Part shown: in pieces, positions 36,884 to 45,939 of the stretch
How the letters are laid out: the number at the start of each line of letters is the position of its first letter
Position numbering within the stretch: the stretch's first letter is position 1
Assembly (NCBI RefSeq): GCF_009801115.1
Contig: NZ_VTOL01000003.1
Span: forward strand, 124,001-188,000
Direction: 5' to 3'
Length of the DNA stretch: 64,000 nt
Origin: Dyadobacter sp. 3J3
Lineage (GTDB): Bacteria > Bacteroidota > Bacteroidia > Cytophagales > Spirosomataceae
Notes under the pieces: model-generated
Told to the model about the DNA's origin: nothing
Database searches by the model: none
What the model saw: the letters and a program-made list of their open reading frames with translations, nothing else
Made by a program: the position numbers and the translations under genes

Positions 36884-38179
36884 ATGAAAAATACCATCCT
36901 AACCCTTACCCTTTCTTCCCTACTTTTTAGCTGTGGAACAAAAGAAAAAACCGAAAAAGAACAAAGTATTTACCAAACTGACAGCACCTTATCCATTGTA
37001 AAAGCAAAAGCAATGGACGTTGTCAAAACCGGTTTCAACGCCGGAGACGGCTATGGCGAAGTCTGGATCAGGGATTATAACACCTTTATTACGCTATCCG
37101 CCAAAGTCCACAAACCCGAAGTTCTGAAAGAAAACCTGAGTGTATTTTTCAAATTACAAGGTGAGGATGGAAATATTGTCGACGGATTTATTCCTATTCA
37201 AAAAGTAAAAGAATCAAAAGGTGGCTATGAATACATTTTAAATAACCTGGAACCGAAATATGCCGGACATAAAAATACGGTAGAAACAGATCAGGAATCT
37301 TCCCTGGTTCAGGCTGTTTACAAATATGTAAAAGTGAGTGGCGACACTGCTTTTTTGAATGAAAAAATCGGTACAAAAACTGTGAAATACAGACTTGACT
37401 GGGCTATGGACTTTCTGATGAACCATCGGTATGATAAAAAACACGGCCTGATCTGGGGAGCTACTACTGCCGATTGGGGCGATGTGCAGCCGGAGCATGA
37501 CTGGGGCGTTTATCTTACAAAAGATACCCATTTGGCCATTGATATTTATGATAATGCCATGTTCCTGATCGCGCTGGATAAACTGATGGAATTGATTCCT
37601 GAAAAGAAAACCAAATGGCAGCCCATTCGTGACGCGGTTGCTAAAAATACGATGGCGTATCTTTGGGATGAAAAAAATCAAAAATTCATTCCGCATATAT
37701 ACCTGAACGGCTCGCCTTTTCCTGCAAGTCTGAACGAAAACGAAATTTATTATCATGGCGGAACGGCCGTAGCAATTGAAGCTAATCTCTTATCAAAAGC
37801 GCAGATCAAGGTTTCGCTTGATAAAATGATCGATAATGTTAAACGCTCCGGCGCGGGCTCCATCGGACTTACCCTATACCCCACTTATCCGGAAGGCAGT
37901 TTCAAAAATAAGGGAATGTATCCATATGGTTATCAAAATGGTGGCGACTGGACCTGGTTTGGAGCGCGAATGGTAAGTGCATTGTATCAAAACGGATTCA
38001 AAAAAGAAGCTTACGAGCAATTGAAACCGATGCTCAAAAGAGTCATTGACAACAAAGGTTTTTACGAATGGTACACGGTCGACAACAAACCAAAAGGCTC
38101 CGGAACATTCCGCGGCGAGGCGGGCGTTTTATACGACGCGATCGTTTTATTTGAAAAGGAAGATTCGAAAGAGGAATAA
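36884..38179 (+). CDS. Six-hairpin (alpha/alpha)6 glycosidase, lipoprotein
   Basis: 431 aa from ATG 36884, which gives a clean lipoprotein signal ILTLTLSSLLFSC (Cys16); the frame begins 24 bases earlier. The mature protein has repeated helices with GYGEVWIRDYNTFI, TADWGDVQPEHDWGVYLTK, YHGGTAVAIEANLL and GGDWTWFGARMVSALY, as in GH63/GH37-like and amylo-1,6-glucosidase-like folds. RDYNTF and DWGDVQPEHDW supply plausible catalytic acids. Its exact GH family is not assignable by eye. It lies 67 bp after GH92 and 1 bp before the ROK kinase gene. Confidence 0.75.
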   Translation: MKNTILTLTLSSLLFSCGTKEKTEKEQSIYQTDSTLSIVKAKAMDVVKTGFNAGDGYGEVWIRDYNTFITLSAKVHKPEVLKENLSVFFKLQGEDGNIVDGFIPIQKVKESKGGYEYILNNLEPKYAGHKNTVETDQESSLVQAVYKYVKVSGDTAFLNEKIGTKTVKYRLDWAMDFLMNHRYDKKHGLIWGATTADWGDVQPEHDWGVYLTKDTHLAIDIYDNAMFLIALDKLMELIPEKKTKWQPIRDAVAKNTMAYLWDEKNQKFIPHIYLNGSPFPASLNENEIYYHGGTAVAIEANLLSKAQIKVSLDKMIDNVKRSGAGSIGLTLYPTYPEGSFKNKGMYPYGYQNGGDWTWFGARMVSALYQNGFKKEAYEQLKPMLKRVIDNKGFYEWYTVDNKPKGSGTFRGEAGVLYDAIVLFEKEDSKEE

Positions 38180-38180
38180 A

Positions 38181-39119
38181 ATGGAAGAAAAAACGGTACT
38201 GGCCATCGACCTTGGAGGCACGCAGATAAAAATGGGACTTGTAAAAGGTGCTGAAATACTTTTCTCAACTCAGATCGATTCACAGGCCGGAAACGGTTTG
38301 CGCGAACGGTTGCCTGAAATCGAAAAGTCGTTAAACGGACTTCTTGAAAAAGCTTCACTTTCCTCAAACGATATCGCCGGTCTTGGCATGGCCATACCCG
38401 GAATTATCGATTCGGTTGATAAAAAAATCCTGACCATCAATGATAAATACAATGATGCGCCAACAATCAATTTGACCGAATGGGCAAGACAAACCTGGAA
38501 CGTCCCGCTTTTTCTTGAAAACGATACCCGGTCAGCATTACTGGGCGAATGGAAGTTTGGTAAAGGAAAAGGTTATAACAATGTCGTGCTGATGAATCTG
38601 GGAACAGGAATAGGAACCTCCGCAGTTATGGAAGGAAAAATTCTGAGAGGAAAACATTTTCAGGCAGGAATTCTGGGCGGCCATTTTATGGTCAATATTA
38701 AAGGAGACCAATGTAACTGCGGAAATTACGGTTGCGCCGAAGCCGAAGCTTCGACCTGGAATCTTAAAAAAATCATAAATAGCCATCCCGAGTTCTCAGA
38801 CAGTCTTCTTTTCCAACAACCCAAACTTGATTTTAAAACCATTTTCCAGTTTGCCGCCGATGAAGATCCGCTCGCGATGCTGGTTTGCAATGAATGTCTG
38901 GAAATATGGAGTGCCTGCGCGCTGAATCTTATCCATGCCTATGATCCGGAAATCCTGATTATGGGCGGTGGAATTATGGGCAGCAAGGAAGTCATCCTCC
39001 CCTACATCCAGGAAAAAGTGAACCAGAATGCCTGGGCTGTCTGGGGAAAAGTAAAAGTTACCGAAGCATCATTAATCAATACGGCCGCACTCCTGGGAGT
39101 TGGCAGCTTAATTATTTAA
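38181..39119 (+). CDS. ROK-family sugar kinase
   Basis: 312 aa from ATG 38181, one base after the preceding stop; a longer frame would overlap that gene. ATP/phosphate motif AIDLGGTQIKMG (Asp10), catalytic-base stretch FLENDTRSALLGEW, and the ROK zinc motif QCNCGNYGCAEAE with an upstream GGHF. ROK kinases phosphorylate glucose, mannose, fructose or N-acetylmannosamine. With a mannose-6-phosphate isomerase next to it, mannokinase or glucokinase activity is the most likely. Cytosolic. Confidence 0.9.
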   Translation: MEEKTVLAIDLGGTQIKMGLVKGAEILFSTQIDSQAGNGLRERLPEIEKSLNGLLEKASLSSNDIAGLGMAIPGIIDSVDKKILTINDKYNDAPTINLTEWARQTWNVPLFLENDTRSALLGEWKFGKGKGYNNVVLMNLGTGIGTSAVMEGKILRGKHFQAGILGGHFMVNIKGDQCNCGNYGCAEAEASTWNLKKIINSHPEFSDSLLFQQPKLDFKTIFQFAADEDPLAMLVCNECLEIWSACALNLIHAYDPEILIMGGGIMGSKEVILPYIQEKVNQNAWAVWGKVKVTEASLINTAALLGVGSLII

Positions 39120-39136
39120 CCCCTAAAATCATTGTT

Positions 39137-40918
39137 TTGAAAAAGTCAAACTTTAACAAATTCCCTCAGGTAAAAATTGCCGGACACCAGGCCGTAACCG
39201 GCTGGGAAGATATATCGAAAGTCATCCAGGAAAAAATAAAATCTGCTTCGTCACAAAAAAAAATCGTGGTTTTGGATACTTACCACGGTGTTTATTTTGA
39301 TGAAATAATTTCCGGATTAACCATCGGACAAACAAAAACCAGTATTTTTGATGTTTCAAAAGCATTACTGGATTCTGAAAAACTGGAAGCATTGGTATAT
39401 CCGTTTGTTACGGATGATCCCGTTTTTGGTTTTGTAACAACACTGGAACTGTCCGACTTTTTTGATCTCGAAAAAGTGGCCGCAATTCAAAATGATATTC
39501 AGCATAGTAAAGATGAAATAATCCTGGTGGCAGGAATTGGTGCATCGTTGATCGCTCCTGACGCTGACATTTTGATTTATGCAGACATGCCACGGTGGGA
39601 AATCCAGCTTCGTTTCCGAAAAAATAAAATCAGTAATCTTGGTACGGATAATGCCAACGATCCCTTTTCATATCAATACAAAAGAAGCTTTTTTGTAGAC
39701 TGGAAAGTTTGCGATAATCACAAAAAAACGCTGATGAATCAGTGGGATTTTGTTTTGGACACGACTATTGAAAACAATCCAAAGATGGTAACCGGAAAAG
39801 CGATAAGTGAAGCGCTCGATAAAACCATTAAACAGCCCTTTCGCGTTGTCCCGTTTTTTGATCCGGGTCCATGGGGCGGACAATGGTTGAAGGAAGTTAT
39901 TGATCTGGACCGGACTGCGCAAAACTACGCATGGGGATTTGATTGTGTCCCGGAAGAAAACAGCCTGGTTTTTGATTTTAACGGTGTAAATTTTGAAATA
40001 CCTTCGATCAATCTCGTTTTCACACATCCGGAAAGTTTGCTTGGCGAAGAAGTTTACGACGCTTTTGGCGCAGAATTTCCGATACGTTTTGATTTTCTGG
40101 ATACAATGGAAGGCGGCAATCTGAGTTTGCAGGTTCACCCGATGCATCAGTATATAAAGGATAAGTTCGGTATGGGCTATACGCAGAACGAAAGTTACTA
40201 TTTTCTGGATACCAGGGACGATGGTTTCGTATATCTGGGATTAAAGGAAAATATCAATCCTGAATTAATGCTGACAGCATTAGAAACTGCGCAGGAAGGT
40301 AAAGAAGATTTCGATGCCGATAAATTTATACAGAAATGGCCGGTTAAAAAACATGACCATATTCTGATTCCGGCCGGAACTGTTCACTGTTCTGGCGCGG
40401 ATACCGTTGTACTTGAAATCAGTGCTACCCCTTTTATTTTTACTTTCAAATTGTGGGATTGGGGGCGCATGGGACTGAATGGGGAACCTCGACCGATTTC
40501 GCTCGAACATGGAAAAAATAATATTCAGTGGGAAAGAACAACGGCATGGGCTAAAAAAAATCTTGTCAACCAGATTGAAAATATAGCTTCCGGCGATGGC
40601 TGGCGTGAAGAAAGAACGGGGCTTGATTCCGAATCTTTTATTGAAACGAGAAGGCATTGGTTCACGAAAAAAGTGGAGCATAATACAGACGGCATTGTAA
40701 ATGTGCTCAACCTGATTTCTGGCCAGGAAGCGATTGTGGAAAGCCCAACGGATGCGTTTGAGCCTTTTATAATTCATTATGCCGAAACATTTATCGTCCC
40801 TGCCAGCGTAGGAGCCTATACTATCACACCGCACGGCGAAAGTGCCGGACACGAATGTGCGACGATCAAGGCAAGCATCAGGACAAACAATCTCAAAGAA
40901 GATTATAAAATCAATTAG
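39137..40918 (+). CDS. manA: Class I mannose-6-phosphate isomerase with an N-terminal extra domain
   Basis: 593 aa from a TTG (39137). From about residue 235 it is a zinc cupin of the type I phosphomannose isomerase family: GPWGGQWLKEVIDL, the zinc-ligand block SLQVHPMHQYIKDKF near 332, ILIPAGTVHCSGAD and KLWDWGRMGLNGEPRPIS. It converts mannose-6-phosphate to fructose-6-phosphate. The first 215 residues (IVVLDTYHGVYFDE, LVAGIGASLIAPDADILIYA) are an extra domain that recalls P-loop kinase folds without a Walker A. The usual enzyme has 300-400 residues, so this is a fusion. Part of the mannoside operon. Confidence 0.85.
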   Translation: MKKSNFNKFPQVKIAGHQAVTGWEDISKVIQEKIKSASSQKKIVVLDTYHGVYFDEIISGLTIGQTKTSIFDVSKALLDSEKLEALVYPFVTDDPVFGFVTTLELSDFFDLEKVAAIQNDIQHSKDEIILVAGIGASLIAPDADILIYADMPRWEIQLRFRKNKISNLGTDNANDPFSYQYKRSFFVDWKVCDNHKKTLMNQWDFVLDTTIENNPKMVTGKAISEALDKTIKQPFRVVPFFDPGPWGGQWLKEVIDLDRTAQNYAWGFDCVPEENSLVFDFNGVNFEIPSINLVFTHPESLLGEEVYDAFGAEFPIRFDFLDTMEGGNLSLQVHPMHQYIKDKFGMGYTQNESYYFLDTRDDGFVYLGLKENINPELMLTALETAQEGKEDFDADKFIQKWPVKKHDHILIPAGTVHCSGADTVVLEISATPFIFTFKLWDWGRMGLNGEPRPISLEHGKNNIQWERTTAWAKKNLVNQIENIASGDGWREERTGLDSESFIETRRHWFTKKVEHNTDGIVNVLNLISGQEAIVESPTDAFEPFIIHYAETFIVPASVGAYTITPHGESAGHECATIKASIRTNNLKEDYKIN

Positions 40919-40920
40919 TC

Positions 40921-42270
40921 ATGGGAAATCAGGGGAGCGTATTTTTTCTATATAAAATTACCCTGGTAGCAGCCGTGGGCGGTTTGTTGTTTGGCTATGA
41001 TACGGCCGTGATTGCCGGTGCGATTGGATTTTTACAAGTCAAATTCGACTTGTCACCGTCCATGGTTGGCTGGGTTGCATCATGCGCTTTGATCGGCTGT
41101 GTCTTTGGTGCTTTGTTCGCCGGTACGTTCAGCGACTGGCTGGGAAGAAAAAAAATACTCATCCTTTCCGCTATTTTATTTGGCATATCTTCCCTCGGAA
41201 TTGCAGTTCCTTCTGATCTAAACTGGTTTGTTTTTTTTAGGATTATCGGCGGCTTAGGCATTGGAATCGCTTCCATGCTGGCTCCTATGTACATTACTGA
41301 AATTGCTCCGGCAGAAAAACGCGGCAGACTTGTGTCCATAAACCAGCTTGGGATCGTAACCGGAATTTTGCTGATCTATTTTGTAAACGCCGAAATCGCC
41401 GGGATGTACGATCAAAGCTGGAATGTTGAAACCGGTTGGCGGTGGATGTTTGGTTCAGGTATTTTCCCTTCTGTGATATTTCTTGTTTTACTATTTTTTG
41501 TACCAGAAAGTCCTCGCTGGCTTGCCAAACAAGGCAGAAATGAAGAAGCGCTTTTTATCCTGACAAAAATAAACGGACCGGAAAAAGCGGGTTTGGAATT
41601 GGTAGAAATCAATCAGAATTTGAATACAGAATCGGTTTCCTTTTCCGAAATTTTCAAACCAGGAATTCGGAAAGCACTCGTTATCGGTATTATTCTGGCT
41701 ATGTTTTCTCAAATTACCGGCATTAACGCCATCATGTATTATGCGCCGGAGATTTTCAAATCTACCGGCGACGGATCGGATTCTGCTTTGCTTCAAACCA
41801 TTTTAGTCGGTGTGGTTAATTTCCTTTTTACGATTGTTGCCATAAAATATGTTGACAAAGTCGGCAGAAAAGGTTTGCTATTAGCCGGATCTGCCGGAAT
41901 GACAATTTGCCTGGCTCTTATCGGAGGCGCATTTTATCTTGATCTGGCAAAAGGATATCTGGTACTAATTTCAATTCTGGCCTATATCGCCTTTTTTGCC
42001 CTTTCACTCGGACCCTTAACTTTTGTCGTTATCGCCGAAATATTCCCAAACCGTACGCGCGGTCAAGCGATGTCGATCTGCGTTTTTGCTTTATGGATTT
42101 TCGTATTTATTGTTTCCCAATGTTTTCCAATTCTGCTTCAATCAATCGGAAACGCTTATACCTTCTGGATTTTCATGCTGATGTCACTTGGTGCTTTTCT
42201 TTTTGTCTGGAAATTTATTCCTGAAACAAAAGAGAAAACGCTGGAAGAAATGGAAAAACTCTGGCTTTAA
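40921..42270 (+). CDS. MFS sugar permease (sugar porter family)
   Basis: 449 aa, 12 predicted helices. Sugar-porter signatures are GGLLFGYDTAVIAGAIGF in helix 1, SDWLGRKKILILS after helix 2, PESPRWLAKQGR between the two halves and PETKEKTLEEMEKLW at the end. It is a proton- or facilitated importer of hexoses at the inner membrane, probably for mannose or glucose freed by the periplasmic glycosidases. It starts 2 bp after the isomerase gene and is followed by a strong terminator, so it is the last gene of the operon. Confidence 0.92.
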   Translation: MGNQGSVFFLYKITLVAAVGGLLFGYDTAVIAGAIGFLQVKFDLSPSMVGWVASCALIGCVFGALFAGTFSDWLGRKKILILSAILFGISSLGIAVPSDLNWFVFFRIIGGLGIGIASMLAPMYITEIAPAEKRGRLVSINQLGIVTGILLIYFVNAEIAGMYDQSWNVETGWRWMFGSGIFPSVIFLVLLFFVPESPRWLAKQGRNEEALFILTKINGPEKAGLELVEINQNLNTESVSFSEIFKPGIRKALVIGIILAMFSQITGINAIMYYAPEIFKSTGDGSDSALLQTILVGVVNFLFTIVAIKYVDKVGRKGLLLAGSAGMTICLALIGGAFYLDLAKGYLVLISILAYIAFFALSLGPLTFVVIAEIFPNRTRGQAMSICVFALWIFVFIVSQCFPILLQSIGNAYTFWIFMLMSLGAFLFVWKFIPETKEKTLEEMEKLWL

Positions 42271-42288
42271 AATCTCTGTGTGGTTTTT

Positions 42289-42333
42289 TCTTGGTGTACT
42301 TTCTGCTTAAATTAAACATAAAGTACACCAAGA
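42289..42333. terminator. Strong bidirectional terminator
   Basis: TCTTGGTGTACTTT (42289-42302) pairs perfectly with AAAGTACACCAAGA (42320-42333) around a 17-nt loop, with T tracts on both outer sides. It ends the mannoside operon and the convergent SRPBCC gene. Confidence 0.85.
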
Positions 42334-42356
42334 TTTTTCACAAAGGGCATAAGGGA

Positions 42357-42815
42357 TCAAAGTACCTGATTTTCGGCCAATTCTTTAATCTTCTCCAAAG
42401 CTTTATCCCACATCGAAGACATCATTTCAAAATATTCCTGAGCTATATCGAGCTCAATTTCGAGATACGTCCCCCCATCGGTTTCCGATATTTTATACGT
42501 TTCACGGCCACCTTTCATTAGATTTGCCATTTCACTTTCATAATCCTCTATCCCGCCTTCCAGTACTCCCACATATTCAATAGAAAGTAATTGATTGGGC
42601 TGATTTGCAACTATTTCTCCAACCAATCCATTATCGTTATCATCTTTAAAAACCGCTTTACTGCCTAATTTCCAATCAGTTACAGCATAGCAACCTGCAC
42701 TGAATTCATTATACCAAATCCTGATGTAGGGATCTGTAAACAATACATCCCAGGCTTTTTCCTTGGACGCTTTTATCAAAATTGATTTTTTGATTACTGA
42801 TTTTGTGGTTTCCAT
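42357..42815 (-). CDS. SRPBCC (AHSA1-like) domain protein
   Basis: 152 aa from ATG 42813-42815 (METTKSVIKKSILIKASKEK); the longer frame to 42857 has an unlikely N-terminus. KEKAWDVLFTDPYIRIWY, EYVGVLEGGIEDYESEMANL and the C-terminal amphipathic helix FEMMSSMWDKALEKIKELAE fit the START/AHSA1 fold, which binds hydrophobic small molecules in a cavity. The specific role is unknown. It is divergent from the GlxA-like regulator gene. Confidence 0.82.
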   Translation of the reverse strand: METTKSVIKKSILIKASKEKAWDVLFTDPYIRIWYNEFSAGCYAVTDWKLGSKAVFKDDNDNGLVGEIVANQPNQLLSIEYVGVLEGGIEDYESEMANLMKGGRETYKISETDGGTYLEIELDIAQEYFEMMSSMWDKALEKIKELAENQVL

Positions 42816-42992
42816 ACGTTTAGAATTTAATAAGTGAAATTGATTTAGTAAATTCATCAGCTTTCCAAAATCGTTAGTCCAGATTTTAATTAAACGTGGA
42901 AAGCCAAAGTTTATCGTTTGCCAACTATTTATAATGCAAATTTAGCATCCCATTTACAAACCCATGTGGTGTGATTAAGACTATGTTAAGGG

Positions 42993-43023
42993 TTGATTGC
43001 GACAGATTTTCGTTCTATTTTTG
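42993..43023 (+). promoter_or_regulatory. Bacteroidetes-type promoter of the GlxA-like gene
   Basis: TTG (42993-42995), 20-bp spacer and TATTTTTG (43016-43023), fitting TTG-N19-21-TAnnTTTG. The expected transcription start falls within a base or two of the gene's ATG at 43028, so the mRNA may be leaderless. Confidence 0.55.
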
Positions 43024-43027
43024 AAAT

Positions 43028-44011
43028 ATGAAACACATAGCTATTCTCGTTCCCAAAGGTGCCGTGGCGTTGAGCTGTATTGAGGGCCCGTTCAACATGT
43101 TTACCAAAATCAATGAATTTCTGGAAAGCAAAGGAAAACCTGCCTTGTTTGATGTAAAACTTGTGGGACTTTCCAAAGAACCGGAAATTTATGACAAATT
43201 ATTTCGGGTATATCCGGATGCTACTATTGATGAAATTACAAAAACGGATCTGATCATTATTCCGGCTGTGAACGGGGACAAAGAAGCCGTGATTGAAGCT
43301 AACAAAGATTTTTTCCCCTGGATTGTACAGCAACATGAAGAAAGCTCAGAAATAGCCAGTCTTTGTGTCGGCGCATTTTTACTGGCTTCTACCGGCTTGT
43401 TGAAAGGAAAAAAATGTGCAACACATTGGGTAGCTGAAAACGATTTCAGAAGAATGTTCCCGGATGTTGATCTGGTGGCCGACAAAATCATCACCGATGA
43501 AAACGGTATTTATTCCAGCGGTGGCGCAAATTCTTACTGGAACCTGCTTTTGTATTTATTGGAAAAATACACAGATAGAAATATGGCTATTCTCGCTTCG
43601 AAATATTTTGAGATCGAAATGGACCGCAAAAGCCAGTCGCCGTTTATTATGTTCAACGGCCAGAGCGAACATCAGGACGAATCAATCAAAAAAGCGCAGG
43701 AATTTATTGAGCTTAATTTTCAGGACAAAATCACGGTAGATCAACTTTCATCCATGTTTGCCATTGGCCGCAGAAGTCTGGAACGCCGGTTCAAAAAAGC
43801 CACCTGCAATACCGTTTCGGAATATATTCAGCGTGTAAAAATTGAAGCAGCCAAAAAGAGTTTTGAAGGAAGCCGGAAAAATATCAGCGAAGTGATGAAC
43901 GATGTCGGTTATTCTGATACCAAAGCGTTCAGGACAACTTTCAAAAAAATAACCGGACTTTCACCCGTTGGTTATAAAAACAGGTACAACAAGGATATGG
44001 TAAGGCTGTAA
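43028..44011 (+). CDS. GlxA-type transcriptional regulator (DJ-1/PfpI plus AraC HTH)
   Basis: 327 aa. Residues 1-200 form a DJ-1/PfpI-like domain: IAILVPKGAVALSCIEGPFN, the nucleophile-elbow ASLCVGAFLLASTGLLKGKK and ATHW. The C-terminal 100 residues are an AraC helix-turn-helix (KITVDQLSSMFAIGRRSLER; RVKIEAAKKSFEGSRKNISE; FKKITGLSPVGYKNRYNK). Members are transcription factors with a non-enzymatic amidase-like sensor. The target here is unknown. A -7 box lies directly in front of the ATG, so translation may be leaderless. Confidence 0.9.
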   Translation: MKHIAILVPKGAVALSCIEGPFNMFTKINEFLESKGKPALFDVKLVGLSKEPEIYDKLFRVYPDATIDEITKTDLIIIPAVNGDKEAVIEANKDFFPWIVQQHEESSEIASLCVGAFLLASTGLLKGKKCATHWVAENDFRRMFPDVDLVADKIITDENGIYSSGGANSYWNLLLYLLEKYTDRNMAILASKYFEIEMDRKSQSPFIMFNGQSEHQDESIKKAQEFIELNFQDKITVDQLSSMFAIGRRSLERRFKKATCNTVSEYIQRVKIEAAKKSFEGSRKNISEVMNDVGYSDTKAFRTTFKKITGLSPVGYKNRYNKDMVRL

Positions 44012-44020
44012 ACCGTTTTA

Positions 44021-44275
44021 TTAAGCTAATAGAATTTCTTCTGGCGATGCATAACTATTTTCCTGCAAAACTTCTGACTCATATTGGAAATATTTAAGAA
44101 TACTGATGATCAGGGAAGATTGTACAACGCCGGAGTCAAAACGTACACGTAAAATTTTGTCACAATCGTCCAGATCAAAATTGGCCTGATAATCAATAAA
44201 AGTTAAATGAATCTGATCCAGCAACATATTGGCTACTTCGGGATCAGTAACGTTGGTTTTGAAAACTTCTATCAT
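44021..44275 (-). CDS. Small conserved hypothetical protein (HMA-like fold)
   Basis: 84 aa. MIEVFKTNVTDPEVANMLLD followed by NFDLDDCDKILRVRFDSGVV has the beta-alpha-beta look of small heavy-metal-associated-like proteins common in Bacteroidota, without a CxxC motif. Function unknown. It lies 18 bp downstream of the 2H phosphoesterase gene and is probably co-transcribed. It converges with the GlxA-like gene. Confidence 0.6.
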   Translation of the reverse strand: MIEVFKTNVTDPEVANMLLDQIHLTFIDYQANFDLDDCDKILRVRFDSGVVQSSLIISILKYFQYESEVLQENSYASPEEILLA

Positions 44276-44293
44276 ACCGGTGATTTTTAACTT

Positions 44294-44887
44294 TTATTTA
44301 GCCTGATTTCCCAAATTCAGTATCCCAACTTCCTCGTATTTCTCTTTGCTGTCTTTCGGTCTCCTGAGTAATGTAAGTTGAACACACTGGAAAGTTCCCG
44401 AATAATTCCATGCATTCAACTGAGCGAGAACGGTTTGCTGATCATATAAATAAACAGTCCGCATAATCGTCAGATGCAAACCTTTCATTTTCCCGCAGCG
44501 AAAAGTAGATTGAATTAATGCGTACAAATTCTTTAAGGCTTCTGATTCTACCACATTCAGGATAATGGCTTGCCCTCTTGGCCCTTTGCTGAAAATTTCA
44601 AATCCGCTGATTTCCACATCAACAGGACCGAAATTCAACAAAGCATTTTGCAATGCGCTCATCACCAAATCTTTTCCCGCTTTTTGTTTAAAAGAAAGAA
44701 AAGAAACATGCGGACGGAAATATTTCTGCTTGTCAGGCCCTACAATAACTTCCGTTTTACTTTTTAACATCACCGCATCCTCTTCTATATTTTTTGATAT
44801 GGAAAGAAAGACTTCGTATTCGTACGTTACAGGTTTTTCAATAACGGGCATTTCAAATAAGTCGATTTGTGTGTTATCGTTTTCCAT
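44294..44887 (-). CDS. 2H phosphoesterase (2'-5' RNA ligase/LigT-like)
   Basis: 197 aa. Two HxS/T motifs, RPHVSFLSF and GLHLTIMRT, at the spacing of the 2H phosphoesterase superfamily, separated by an IFSKGPRGQAIILNV strand pair. Members act on 2',3'-cyclic phosphates or 2'-5' linkages of RNA and nucleotides. Substrate unknown. The upstream region has a 12-bp inverted repeat (44914-44981). The C-terminal 30 residues (GILNLGNQAK) are outside the family core. Confidence 0.8.
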   Translation of the reverse strand: MENDNTQIDLFEMPVIEKPVTYEYEVFLSISKNIEEDAVMLKSKTEVIVGPDKQKYFRPHVSFLSFKQKAGKDLVMSALQNALLNFGPVDVEISGFEIFSKGPRGQAIILNVVESEALKNLYALIQSTFRCGKMKGLHLTIMRTVYLYDQQTVLAQLNAWNYSGTFQCVQLTLLRRPKDSKEKYEEVGILNLGNQAK

Positions 44888-44913
44888 TTTTTCAGTTTCA
44901 AATCCTGGATCAG

Positions 44914-44981
44914 GGATAGTTTAGTATCTTTTATAATCTTTCGGCAAGGTACCAATTTTTATAAAAAACACTAAACTATCC
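44914..44981. repeat. 12-bp inverted repeat upstream of the 2H phosphoesterase gene
   Basis: GGATAGTTTAGT (44914-44925) and its exact complement ACTAAACTATCC (44970-44981) are 44 bp apart, 27 bp upstream of the start codon. It may be a pair of operator half-sites or, in RNA, a long-loop hairpin. No promoter box stands out in it. Confidence 0.55.
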
Positions 44982-45003
44982 TCTTTATACGAAGATTATC
45001 AAA

Positions 45004-45381
45004 TTACTTCATGATAAACAACGTCGCGTAACTTTTGCGATAATACCAGGCTAAAAATAAATTTCCTGCTAACATAAAAATGGCGATCGGTATACCCTGA
45101 GGAGCCAAAAATACATGCACCATAAATATATTTATCGTAATTGGAAAGATGATAATGGCAGTCAGCGGGAGAAATAATCCGGCAACCAGAAGTAACCCTG
45201 CGATCAGTTCCACCGCTTTCAGGAATTGCATAAAATAACCTGATGCGACCAGACCTTCGTTAAAAAGTTTCATGGGACCACTTAGTTCCTGTGGTGGAAT
45301 CAGTTTGAAAAAATAGGCAATGGATGCAAAAAGGAACATAAGACCCATTAGTACACGTACAATAATGACCGCAATTTTCAT
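45004..45381 (-). CDS. DoxX-like membrane protein
   Basis: 125 aa with four hydrophobic helices: VRVLMGLMFLFASIAYFFKL, FLKAVELIAGLLLVAGLFLP, PLTAIIIFPITINIFMVHVF and IAIFMLAGNLFLAWYY. The GLV.SGY...LK..EL.AG pattern is of the DoxX family. It is the second DoxX-like protein of the window but not closely similar to the one at 13827-14264. Function unknown. Confidence 0.8.
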   Translation of the reverse strand: MKIAVIIVRVLMGLMFLFASIAYFFKLIPPQELSGPMKLFNEGLVASGYFMQFLKAVELIAGLLLVAGLFLPLTAIIIFPITINIFMVHVFLAPQGIPIAIFMLAGNLFLAWYYRKSYATLFIMK

Positions 45382-45468
45382 GTTTTCGTTGAAAAGTTTA
45401 GATAGGGATTCGTCTTGTAAGCGTCATTCAAACGCTTTTTGTCACTCTAATATAAAAAATTTTCAGTC

Positions 45469-45873
45469 TTAATTCTGAAAAGCAGCCGGATCCATCCATG
45501 ATACTTCCCATAAATGTCCGTCCAGATCAGCAAAACTGTGTCCATACATAAATCCCTGATCCTGAATATCATCCCGCGCAATGCCACCGGCTTCCACCGC
45601 CAGATTCACGACCTTATCCACTTCCTCTCTGCTTTCTGCCGACAATACGACGCCGGCATGGCAATACTTTTTTAGGTCAGGGATTTCCATTTGGCTTAAT
45701 TCTTTGAAAAAAGAATCTTTTATAAACATCACGGAAATATTGTCGGCGATGATCATCGTAGCAGCGTTTTCACTGGAAAACTGTGCATTAAAAGAGTACC
45801 CCAGTTTTGAGAAAAACGCCTCGGATTTGGCCGGGTCTTTAACAGGCATGTTGACGAAAATGCGATTTGTCAT
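45469..45873 (-). CDS. VOC-family (glyoxalase/extradiol-like) protein
   Basis: 134 aa. MTNRIFVNMPVKDPAKSEAF, FSKLGYSFNAQFSSENAATM and HSFADLDGHLWEVSWMD follow the VOC beta-alpha-beta-beta-beta pattern, with the closing DLDGH(L)WE block that carries a metal-ligand Glu. Members bind metal and act as lyases, isomerases, dioxygenases or drug-binding proteins. The substrate cannot be told. Upstream in the same direction, 66 bp away, is the SRPBCC gene. Confidence 0.85.
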   Translation of the reverse strand: MTNRIFVNMPVKDPAKSEAFFSKLGYSFNAQFSSENAATMIIADNISVMFIKDSFFKELSQMEIPDLKKYCHAGVVLSAESREEVDKVVNLAVEAGGIARDDIQDQGFMYGHSFADLDGHLWEVSWMDPAAFQN

Positions 45874-45939
45874 GATTTTAAGTTTGTTTAATAAATGCTT
45901 AATAAATTCAATTTCATCAGGCGTGTTATTGACGATATA

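Noticed and set aside
40280..40852. 190-codon minus-strand frame
   Set aside because: Antisense shadow of the mannose-6-phosphate isomerase; no independent family signal.
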